DNA of 64,000 bases from Dorea_D hominis (GTDB taxonomy: Bacteria; Bacillota; Clostridia; Lachnospirales; Lachnospiraceae): the NCBI RefSeq assembly GCF_014287705.1, contig NZ_JACOOY010000007.1, forward strand, positions 1 through 64,000, read 5' to 3'. The translations under genes and the position numbers were made by a program. Each line of letters begins with the position of its first letter. The first letter of the stretch is position 1. The notes beneath the pieces are model-generated. The model saw only the letters and a program-made list of their open reading frames with translations, made no database searches and was not told the origin of the DNA. This document shows positions 25,198 through 32,570 of the stretch, in pieces.

Positions 25198-26688
25198 CTA
25201 TATTTGAGGAAGTCTTTCGTATATTTTCATTTCTTCATATAACTGCTTTGCGAGTTCATCTGAGATGTCTTCAGGCTTGCATCGCCAGGTCCAGTTATCA
25301 CTCAGCGTTGAAGGGGTGTTGATCCGGGCTTCATGTCCGAGACCAAGAAGATCTTGCATCTGCATGATCGCTGTATCAGATACGCTTGCCCATGCACTGC
25401 GCATCATACCCCAGTGGTAACCTTCCTCTTTTGTCAGACGAAGATAACGGATCGCATTGGCTGTGTCTTCTTCCGGAGCGGTTTCAAACCAGCCGTTGAT
25501 CGTCTCATTGTCGTGAGTGCCGGTATATACGATACAGTTTCTTGTGTAACAGTGAGGCAGATAGCCATAACCGGTGTCACGGGTGTCGAAAGCAAATTCT
25601 AACACTTTCATTCCAGGGAATCCGGTTTCTTTCAGTAACTGATGTACGGAGTCTGTTAAAAAACCAAGATCCTCGGCAATGATTGGAAGATCCCCAAGTT
25701 TTTCTTTTACAGTCTGGAAGAAGTCAATTCCCGGACCTTTTCTCCAAACTCCGTTTTTCGCAGTTTTATCTCCGTAAGGAATTGCAAAGTAGGAATCAAA
25801 TCCACGGAAATGATCAATTCGCAACACATCATAGATTTTCATTTGATGTGCAATTCTTGTTATCCACCAGGAAAACTCATTTTCTTTCATATAATCCCAA
25901 TTAAATAGTGGATTTCCCCAGAGCTGTCCATCTTCCGAAAATCCATCTGGAGGACATCCGGAGATTTCTGTTGGACGTAACTCTTCATTTAATTGGAACT
26001 GTTCCGGGTGTGCCCATACATCGGCACTGTCTTCGGAAACATAAATTGGAAGATCGCCGATAATCTGAATGTGATGTTGACTGGCATAAGCTTTTAACTT
26101 GTTCCATTGGTGGAAGAAGAGAAACTGGATTGTTTTCCAGAATAAAATGTCTTCTGCAAGAGTTGTTTTTAATTCCTCTAATTTATTCGTGTCACGAAGT
26201 CTTACCGGTTCTGGCCATTGGGACCATGCGGTTCCACCGAAATGATTCTTAACAGCCATATATAAGGCATAATCATCTAACCAGTAAGCTTCTGTCTGAA
26301 AAAATGCAGACAGACTGTCAGCCATGTTCGTAGAAACGTTTCCGACAGATTTTTTTAGAACAACAAAACGCTGTTCATATTGTAGCTTATAATCTATTTT
26401 TTCAGGTTCGTCTCCCCAGGAGAAATTTTCAAAGTCAGCGCGTTGCAGTAATCCTTCCAAAACAAGATCATTAAGATCGATCATATAAGGATTGCCTGCA
26501 AAGGTAGAAGATGATTGATAGGGAGAATCTCCATATCCGGTTGGGCAAATAGGAAGAATCTGCCAGTATGTCTGACCAGATTTCTCAAGAAACTGGATGA
26601 AATCACGTGCGGTCTGACCTAAGGTTCCTATTCCATATGGGGAAGGAAGAGAAGTAATGGGCATTAAAATACCTGCAGCTCTCACCAT
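25198..26688 (-). CDS. malQ: 4-alpha-glucanotransferase (amylomaltase), copy 2
   Basis: A 496-residue GH77 enzyme with the same blocks as copy 1 (CPTGYGDSPYQS, LRIDHFRGFDSYF, IIAEDLGFL, THDNETINGW) but clearly diverged in sequence, so not a recent duplicate. It is the last gene of the malE-malF-malG-malR-malQ run and starts 17 bases after the regulator. GGAGG at 26693-26697 precedes ATG 26688. It would process maltodextrins brought in by the ABC transporter encoded upstream. Confidence 0.95.
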   Translation of the reverse strand: MVRAAGILMPITSLPSPYGIGTLGQTARDFIQFLEKSGQTYWQILPICPTGYGDSPYQSSSTFAGNPYMIDLNDLVLEGLLQRADFENFSWGDEPEKIDYKLQYEQRFVVLKKSVGNVSTNMADSLSAFFQTEAYWLDDYALYMAVKNHFGGTAWSQWPEPVRLRDTNKLEELKTTLAEDILFWKTIQFLFFHQWNKLKAYASQHHIQIIGDLPIYVSEDSADVWAHPEQFQLNEELRPTEISGCPPDGFSEDGQLWGNPLFNWDYMKENEFSWWITRIAHQMKIYDVLRIDHFRGFDSYFAIPYGDKTAKNGVWRKGPGIDFFQTVKEKLGDLPIIAEDLGFLTDSVHQLLKETGFPGMKVLEFAFDTRDTGYGYLPHCYTRNCIVYTGTHDNETINGWFETAPEEDTANAIRYLRLTKEEGYHWGMMRSAWASVSDTAIMQMQDLLGLGHEARINTPSTLSDNWTWRCKPEDISDELAKQLYEEMKIYERLPQI

Positions 26689-26705
26689 AAACCCTCCTTT
26701 CCGTT

Positions 26706-27713
26706 CTAATTTATTTTTTTTACACTTTCTGATTTGATCAGTTCATAAGGAATGACCTTGTGAACTGCTTTATAAGGATAATGGATCCGCTGTAACATCA
26801 AATCAACGCCTTGCTTGGCCATCTGAGCGGTATCCTGACGGACGGTTGTAAGTCTTGGGACAAAAAAACGGGAGAGGTCAATGCCATCATATCCCACAAG
26901 AGAAATATCTTCCGGAATTCTTTTGCCAAGATCGAAACTGGCCCGCATTGCACCAAATGCAATGATATCACCAAAAGCAAAGATTGCAGTCAATGACGAG
27001 TTTCGCTTTAACAGTCGGAGAGCAGCTTCATAACTTTCTTCGACAGAATAATGGCAAGGTTCATATTGCAGATCCTGCTGGAAATCAAGATGGTGCTTTT
27101 TGAATCCGGCAATACAGCCTGTCAGACGTTTATAGCTGACTTGTGTGTCGGAAAGATTACCACCAAGGATTCCAATATGTGTATGGCCCTGATCTACCAG
27201 ATAGTCGATTACTGCCTCAGAAGCTGCAGCATCGTCTGTTGTCAGAGAGGATAAATTCGTAAATTTCAGATCCTTTCCGCTGTTTGTCAGCAGAACACAT
27301 GGGACAGGGATGTATTTGAAATCTTTTTCAAAATATTCCAGATCTCCACCGAGAAAAAATATTCCTTTTGGATTTTTTTCCCGGCAAAGACTCATAGCAT
27401 AACTGACTTCATTCGCATCTTCATCCAGATAGCTGACAACTGCCTCTTCATCATTTGCCAAAAGGCGTTGCTGGATCTGTTCAAGAATTGCGTTAAACAG
27501 AATATTCTGATTTCCTTTAATAATAATGGCGATAGAAGAAACAGCTCTCATTTTCAAGTGCTTTGCATTGGAATTGGGCTGGAAATTTGTCTCTTCGATA
27601 ACCTCCATGATCCGTTGCCGTGCTTTGTCACTGACATCCGGATGATTATTTATAACCCGTGATACAGTACCGATACCATATCCGGATAACCTTGCAATGT
27701 CCTTAATCGTCAT
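26706..27713 (-). CDS. malR: LacI/GalR family repressor of the maltodextrin operon
   Basis: A 335-residue LacI-type protein. The N-terminal DNA-binding part reads MTIKDIARLSGYGIGTVSRV with the hinge helix further on (NSNAKHLKMR), followed by a periplasmic-binding-protein-like sensor domain with GHTHIGILGG and PEDISLVGYDG blocks. It lies inside the operon between the permeases and malQ, and a LacI-type palindrome sits between the malE promoter and the malE start, so autoregulation with maltose or maltodextrin as inducer is likely. The family name is secure; the malR label is inferred from context. Confidence 0.9.
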   Translation of the reverse strand: MTIKDIARLSGYGIGTVSRVINNHPDVSDKARQRIMEVIEETNFQPNSNAKHLKMRAVSSIAIIIKGNQNILFNAILEQIQQRLLANDEEAVVSYLDEDANEVSYAMSLCREKNPKGIFFLGGDLEYFEKDFKYIPVPCVLLTNSGKDLKFTNLSSLTTDDAAASEAVIDYLVDQGHTHIGILGGNLSDTQVSYKRLTGCIAGFKKHHLDFQQDLQYEPCHYSVEESYEAALRLLKRNSSLTAIFAFGDIIAFGAMRASFDLGKRIPEDISLVGYDGIDLSRFFVPRLTTVRQDTAQMAKQGVDLMLQRIHYPYKAVHKVIPYELIKSESVKKIN

Positions 27714-27766
27714 AATTAAAAATCCTTTCTGTTAACAGCAGTTAAAAAATATGTACGGAGTATATT

Positions 27767-28600
27767 TTATCCCTTTACAGCACCTGCCGCAACTCCTTTG
27801 ATGATATATTTCTGACAGCTTAAGTAGAATACGATAACAGGGATGATCGCCATGATCAGGCAAGCCATAATTGCTCCCATATCTACACGTCCATAACTTC
27901 CTTTCATATACTGTACAACGATAGAAATTGTTTTAAATTTCTTGATATCCAGTACAAGGTAAGGAAGAAGGAAGTCATTCCAGATCCACATCGCTTCCAG
28001 AATACCGACAGAGATATAAGTTGGCTTCATAATAGGAAGTACGACTGAGAAAAATGTTTTGATCGGATTGCATCCATCGATCATGGCAGCTTCTTCAATT
28101 TCAATCGGAATTGATTTTACAAAACCGCAGAACATAAAGACTGCAAGTCCGGCACCAAAACCGAGATATACGATTACGATTCCCCAAGGTGTATTCAGGT
28201 GAAGAGAATCAGCTGTTCCGGAGAGGGTAAACATAACCATCTGGAATGGGATAACCATAGAAAATACACATAAAAGATAAATCAGTTTTGTCAGTTTATT
28301 CTTTACTCGTGTAATGTACCAGGCACACATAGAGCAACATACTAAAATTACAATTACAGAGAGGACGGTGATAAATAATGTCCAGCCAACTGCTTTTACA
28401 AATTCATATTTTGTAATACTTGTAACATAGTTTTCAAGACCTGCATAACTCTTTTCGTCCGGCATTGAAAATGGGGAAAGACTGATAAAAGCTTTTCTCT
28501 TAAATGAATTCATCAAAACAACAAAAATCGGTGCCACGAAAAGAATAGAGATTACAGTGAAAAAGAGAGTGGCGAAAATACCGCTTTTTTTATTTTTCAT
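27767..28600 (-). CDS. malG: Maltodextrin ABC transporter permease, MalG type
   Basis: A 277-residue carbohydrate (CUT1) permease with six hydrophobic helices and the EAA loop EEAAMIDGCNPIKTFF that docks on the ATPase. The start ATG 28600 overlaps the malF stop by one base, and AGGAGG-like GGAGG at 28610-28614 lies upstream. It pairs with the MalF-type protein; no ATPase is in this operon, so the divergent MsmK-type ATPase probably powers it. Confidence 0.9.
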   Translation of the reverse strand: MKNKKSGIFATLFFTVISILFVAPIFVVLMNSFKRKAFISLSPFSMPDEKSYAGLENYVTSITKYEFVKAVGWTLFITVLSVIVILVCCSMCAWYITRVKNKLTKLIYLLCVFSMVIPFQMVMFTLSGTADSLHLNTPWGIVIVYLGFGAGLAVFMFCGFVKSIPIEIEEAAMIDGCNPIKTFFSVVLPIMKPTYISVGILEAMWIWNDFLLPYLVLDIKKFKTISIVVQYMKGSYGRVDMGAIMACLIMAIIPVIVFYLSCQKYIIKGVAAGAVKG

Positions 28601-29442
28601 TATTGCTGAACCTCCTTATCTCTGGTTGCGCGAAGCTGAATCAAACCAATTGCTACTACAATTATGAAGAAGATCACGGCTTTTGCCTGACCGACTCCCT
28701 CAAATCCTACATGACCGTAGAACGTATCATAAATGTTCAATGCCATCATTTCTGTCTGATGCATTGGTTCACCGGATGTCAGTGAAAGGTTCTGGTCAAA
28801 CAGTTTGAATGAGTTTGTGATCGTTAAGAATGTACAGATGGTGATGGAAGGCATCATCATCGGGATGGTGATCTTGAAAAGACGCTGTCTTGCGTTGGCA
28901 CCGTCGATCATCGCTGCTTCATTCAAGGAACCTGGGATTGCCTGAAGACCTGCGATATAGACGATCATCATATAACCAATCTGCTGCCAGCAGATCAGAA
29001 TGACCAGACCCCAGAAACCAAATTTTGCATTCAGTTTCAGTGCAAGATCAAACTTTCCAAGAATACCGTCAAAAATCAGCTGCCATACGTAACCAAGTAC
29101 GATACCACCGATCAGGTTCGGCATAAAAAATACGGTACGGAAAATATTCGTTCCTTTGATCTTCTGGGTAAGTGCAAGTGCAACCGCAAATGCCAGCACG
29201 TTGATCAATACTAAAGTAACAATTGCAAAAACAGTTGTGAAAGAGAAGGCATGTGTAAATGTCTTATCAGAAATAGCTTTTGCATAATTTTCAAGTCCTA
29301 CAAAAGAGGCATCTTTGATGGTCGTGAAATCACAAAAGGAAAGATAGATACCTTCCAGAAATGGAACGACAAATCCGATCATGAAAGCTGCCATGGTAGG
29401 AAGTATAAAAACTGGCCAATAACGTTTAATAGATTTTTCCAT
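28600..29442 (-). CDS. malF: Maltodextrin ABC transporter permease, MalF type
   Basis: A 280-residue CUT1 permease with six helices and the EAA loop NEAAMIDGANARQRLF. It lacks the long periplasmic domain of E. coli MalF, as usual in Firmicutes. The frame is open to 29490, but GAGGGA at 29446-29451 selects ATG 29442. A strong hairpin lies between malE and this gene, probably lowering its expression relative to the binding protein. Confidence 0.9.
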   Translation of the reverse strand: MEKSIKRYWPVFILPTMAAFMIGFVVPFLEGIYLSFCDFTTIKDASFVGLENYAKAISDKTFTHAFSFTTVFAIVTLVLINVLAFAVALALTQKIKGTNIFRTVFFMPNLIGGIVLGYVWQLIFDGILGKFDLALKLNAKFGFWGLVILICWQQIGYMMIVYIAGLQAIPGSLNEAAMIDGANARQRLFKITIPMMMPSITICTFLTITNSFKLFDQNLSLTSGEPMHQTEMMALNIYDTFYGHVGFEGVGQAKAVIFFIIVVAIGLIQLRATRDKEVQQ

Positions 29443-29464
29443 ATTATCCCTCTTTGTATGAAAA

Positions 29465-29487
29465 CAGGGGAGCAGTGTGCTCCCCTG
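29465..29487. terminator. Perfect stem-loop between malE and malF
   Basis: CAGGGGAGCA (29465-29474) and TGCTCCCCTG (29478-29487) form a perfect 10-bp stem with a 3-base loop. On the minus strand no T run follows, so it more likely protects the malE message end or attenuates readthrough than fully terminates. Confidence 0.7.
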
Positions 29488-29512
29488 CAATAATAAGTTG
29501 TTTTGTTATAAA

Positions 29513-30841
29513 TTACTTGCTTGCTTTTGCTTCTTTTGCCCATCCATCTACGAATGCAGATTTAACTTTTGCCCAGTTCGCATCTGTCTGTTTTGATGCG
29601 TAAGTTGTAAGTGCAGAACCAAGATCGTTCTTCCACTGTTCAGAAGGCATTGTAGAGAAGTTCCAAGAAACAGGAGTCTTTCCTTCTTTTACATAATCAT
29701 TAGCAACGTTAACAAGTGGATTCTCTGATTTAAGGTTCCCTTTGAATGGAATTACAAATCCCATACCGTCAGCACCAGAAGGCATAGCGTTTGCAGCTCC
29801 GCACATTGCCTTTGTACCTGTCTTAGAAGTTACACACCAGTTCATGAAATCAAGAGTAGCCTGAATGTCATCTTTAGAAGCATTCTTGTTTACACACCAG
29901 TAGTTTTCTGTACCTGTACACAGTCCCTGATTTTCTTCGCCTTTTACACCAACATAGATTGGCAGCATTCCGAGATTCTCATCTCCAACATCAGCGATAT
30001 CTGCGTATGCCCATGTACCATTCTGATAGAAGACTGCCTGCTCTGTTACGAATTCAGAAGTTGCATCATCAGCTGTTTTTGTACTTAACTGTTTCGGGCT
30101 GCATGTTGCGTTGTTGATATACAGATTCCAGATGTTGCGGTAGTTATCAAGGTAAGTTCCTTTGATCTTATCTGTGTTGTCAATTTTGTCTTTCTGGTAT
30201 TCATAATAAATAGGAAGGTTTGCAAGATGTGTCTTAAATCTCCAGTCAGAAGAACCATCCATACCAGCAGATGTAAATGCGGAGAATCCTAATTTATCTT
30301 TTCTGCTTGTAATATCTTCAACAACTTTTTTCAGATCATCAAATCCTTTGATATCATCCTGTGAATATCCGGCTTTTTTTAGTAATTTCTTGTTATAGAT
30401 GATTCCGTAAGATTCAATTGCATATCCGATACCATATACTGCATCGTTTTCTTTTAATGCGAAATCATCAGAAGTAAGCTGCTTGTAAACATCAGAACCG
30501 GAAAGGTCATAACAATATTTTTTCCATGAAGCAAGACCAACCGGTCCGTTTACCTGAAATAATGTAGGGGCTTTTGATTTACCCATCTCACTCTTCAATG
30601 TAGTTTCATACTGGTTGGAAGCTGCGGTAACAACTTCTACTTTTACTCCAGTCTCATCTGTGTACTCTTTGGCAAGCTCCTGCCACTGATCATCTGCTTC
30701 TGGTTTGAAGTTCAGATAGTATACAGATCCTTTCGCATCAGTTTTTGATTCTTTCTTGCTGTCAGAACTGCCACATCCAGTTACCATAGATGCTGTCATT
30801 ATAACTGCAAGTCCGGCTGCCATCAAACGTTTCTTGTTCAT
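29513..30841 (-). CDS. malE: Maltodextrin-type ABC transporter substrate-binding lipoprotein
   Basis: A 442-residue extracellular solute-binding protein (family 1). A lipoprotein signal peptide ends in the lipobox MVTGC with Cys23, followed by a Ser/Lys-rich linker. The mature protein has the cluster 1 fold pattern with the conserved late block QATLDFMNWCVTS. AAGGAGGAC at 30846-30854 precedes ATG 30841. As first gene of the operon it would capture maltodextrins on the cell surface; the sugar is inferred from the neighbours malQ and glgP, not from binding residues. Confidence 0.9.
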   Translation of the reverse strand: MNKKRLMAAGLAVIMTASMVTGCGSSDSKKESKTDAKGSVYYLNFKPEADDQWQELAKEYTDETGVKVEVVTAASNQYETTLKSEMGKSKAPTLFQVNGPVGLASWKKYCYDLSGSDVYKQLTSDDFALKENDAVYGIGYAIESYGIIYNKKLLKKAGYSQDDIKGFDDLKKVVEDITSRKDKLGFSAFTSAGMDGSSDWRFKTHLANLPIYYEYQKDKIDNTDKIKGTYLDNYRNIWNLYINNATCSPKQLSTKTADDATSEFVTEQAVFYQNGTWAYADIADVGDENLGMLPIYVGVKGEENQGLCTGTENYWCVNKNASKDDIQATLDFMNWCVTSKTGTKAMCGAANAMPSGADGMGFVIPFKGNLKSENPLVNVANDYVKEGKTPVSWNFSTMPSEQWKNDLGSALTTYASKQTDANWAKVKSAFVDGWAKEAKASK

Positions 30842-30919
30842 AATATGGTCCTCCTTAAATAAAATAATAATTTGTAAAATGGGTGTTTTTGTGAAAAGCC
30901 CAATAGTTCGGAACTGTTT

Positions 30920-30935
30920 CCGAAAACGTTTCCAT
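30920..30935. promoter_or_regulatory. LacI-type operator / cre-like site for malE
   Basis: On the minus strand ATGGAAACGTTTTCGG is centred on CG with near-symmetrical GAAA-CG-TTTTC arms, the form bound by LacI-family repressors and close to the CcpA cre consensus. It lies just after the predicted malE start of transcription. A second repeat CGGAA-CTGT-TTCCG (30909-30922) overlaps its edge. Confidence 0.75.
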
Positions 30936-30946
30936 TTGTTGGCTTC

Positions 30947-30975
30947 ATCATAGCATTATGGATAAGAAAAAACAA
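30947..30975 (-). promoter_or_regulatory. Promoter of the malE operon
   Basis: Minus strand: TTGTTT (30975-30970) and TATGAT (30952-30947) with a 17-base spacer. The operator at 30920-30935 is immediately downstream. Confidence 0.65.
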
Positions 30976-31075
30976 TAAAAAACGGTTAAAAATGAAAAAT
31001 ATGTTGAAAAATACTTAAGACTAGGTTTCAAAATTGTGCAAAATCAATAAGAATGGTCAAATTTTTGAAAATAGA

Positions 31076-31104
31076 TTGCGAAAATAAAAGTTCTGGTTTA
31101 TACT
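31076..31104 (+). promoter_or_regulatory. Promoter of the msmK-type gene
   Basis: TTGCGA (31076-31081) and TATACT (31099-31104), spacer 17, giving a leader of about 185 bases. Confidence 0.65.
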
Positions 31105-31110
31105 TCGAAA

Positions 31111-31296
31111 AAATAAATATTTAAATCCGCCCGGATGCAACACTCCACTCATTGTTGCATTTTCAGGGAAAGAAAAGGAGGAAATCCGTCAGGCTTGCGG
31201 TGCGACAGTGTGGAGACCTGTCGTAATGTGGCGCGGAAGAAATCGCCGGTCACGAGATGATACATTGCGGAGGCAGTATCATTAAAGTCTTAATTT
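31111..31296 (+). promoter_or_regulatory. Structured 5' leader of the msmK-type gene
   Basis: Consecutive stems are visible: ATGCAACA/TGTTGCAT (31135-31142 with 31153-31160, T run after), TGCGACAG/CTGTCGTA (31201-31208 with 31218-31225), GGCG/CGCC near 31230-31247, and ATGATAC/GTATCAT (31257-31263 with 31276-31282). The last has GGAGG in its 12-base loop and this is the only ribosome-site-like sequence near the start, 23 bases before the ATG. The pattern does not match a riboswitch class I know. A cis-acting RNA element is the best description. Confidence 0.5.
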
Positions 31297-32475
31297 ATGT
31301 CAGAGGTAATTTTAAAGCACATTAAAAAAGTTTACCCGAACACAGAGAAAAAAAGAAAGAAAGGTTCATCTGAAAAGAAGAGTAATCTTTTAGTAACTGA
31401 TGAAGGCGTAGTAGCTGTTCAGGATTTTAATCTGGATATTAAGGACAAAGAGTTCATCGTTCTTGTTGGCCCTTCCGGATGTGGTAAATCAACAACACTG
31501 CGTATGGTGGCAGGACTGGAAGAAATCTCAGATGGAGAACTCTTAATTGATGGCAAGAAAATGAATGATGTGGAACCAAGAGACAGAGATATCGCAATGG
31601 TATTTCAAAGTTATGCACTTTATCCACATATGACAGTTCGTGAGAATCTGGAATTTCCATTAAAGCTTAGAAAGATGCCGAAGAATGAAATTAACCAGAA
31701 AGTGGATCAGGCAGCCGAAATTCTTGGAATCACACCGTATTTGGATCGTAAACCGAAAGCTTTATCCGGTGGACAGCGCCAGCGTGTTGCAATCGGACGT
31801 GCCATCGTGCGTGAACCGAAAGTTCTTTTAATGGATGAGCCATTATCCAACCTGGATGCAAAATTACGTAATCAGATGCGTGCAGAGCTTATCAAATTAC
31901 GTCAGGGAATCGATACTACATTTATGTATGTAACACACGATCAGACAGAGGCTATGACACTTGGAGATCGTATTGTTATCATGAAAGATGGTGTCGTTCA
32001 ACAGATCGGAACACCGCAGGAAGTATTTGATCATCCGGTGAACATTTTTGTAGCAGGATTTATCGGCATGCCACAGATGAATTTCTTTGATGCAGAACTG
32101 ATCGAGAATGCAGGAAAATATCAGGTAGAAGTAGATGGAGTCAGAGTGGAACTGTCAGAAGAAAAAGAGAAAAATCTGGCAGCAAAAGGTGTAAAATCGC
32201 AGAAGGTTACACTTGGTATTCGTCCGGAGCACATTTCATTGTCAGAGCCTGGAGCACAGGCAGTTACCGGTAAGATTGATGTAGCCGAGATGATGGGAAG
32301 TGCGATTCATCTGCATGTTACAGCAGCTGGAAAAGATACAATCATTATCGTGCAGACAATGGATCTCAATGGAAGAACACTTTCTGATCTTGCAATCGGA
32401 GAGGAAGTATCTTTTAAATTCCGTGGAAGTGAAGTACATGTATTTGACGAGGATGGAATCAATCTGGAAGCATAG
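31297..32475 (+). CDS. msmK: Carbohydrate ABC transporter ATPase, MsmK/UgpC type
   Basis: A 392-residue CUT1 ATPase: Walker A GPSGCGKST, Q-loop VFQSYALYPHM, signature LSGGQRQR, Walker B VLLMDEPLSNLDAKLR, His switch VTHDQTEAM, and a C-terminal regulatory OB-fold region starting FIGMPQMNFF. A Lys-rich insertion of about 25 residues sits after KVYPN near residue 16. An in-frame stop directly precedes the ATG, so the start is fixed although no ribosome site is at normal distance. Shared ATPases of this kind serve several sugar transporters; it probably drives the malEFG system encoded on the other strand. Confidence 0.93.
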   Translation: MSEVILKHIKKVYPNTEKKRKKGSSEKKSNLLVTDEGVVAVQDFNLDIKDKEFIVLVGPSGCGKSTTLRMVAGLEEISDGELLIDGKKMNDVEPRDRDIAMVFQSYALYPHMTVRENLEFPLKLRKMPKNEINQKVDQAAEILGITPYLDRKPKALSGGQRQRVAIGRAIVREPKVLLMDEPLSNLDAKLRNQMRAELIKLRQGIDTTFMYVTHDQTEAMTLGDRIVIMKDGVVQQIGTPQEVFDHPVNIFVAGFIGMPQMNFFDAELIENAGKYQVEVDGVRVELSEEKEKNLAAKGVKSQKVTLGIRPEHISLSEPGAQAVTGKIDVAEMMGSAIHLHVTAAGKDTIIIVQTMDLNGRTLSDLAIGEEVSFKFRGSEVHVFDEDGINLEA

Positions 32476-32486
32476 CATTAAAAAAA

Positions 32487-32512
32487 GGGGCGGGAATTCC
32501 TGCCCCTTTTTT
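32487..32512 (+). terminator. Terminator after msmK
   Basis: GGGGCGGGAA and TTCCTGCCCC pair (32487-32506, one mismatch), preceded by A and followed by six T. Confidence 0.9.
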
Positions 32513-32570
32513 CGTGGAAATTCACAAAAGTTAAAGTAGCGTGCTATATAAAAACAGGAGGGCTGAGAAA

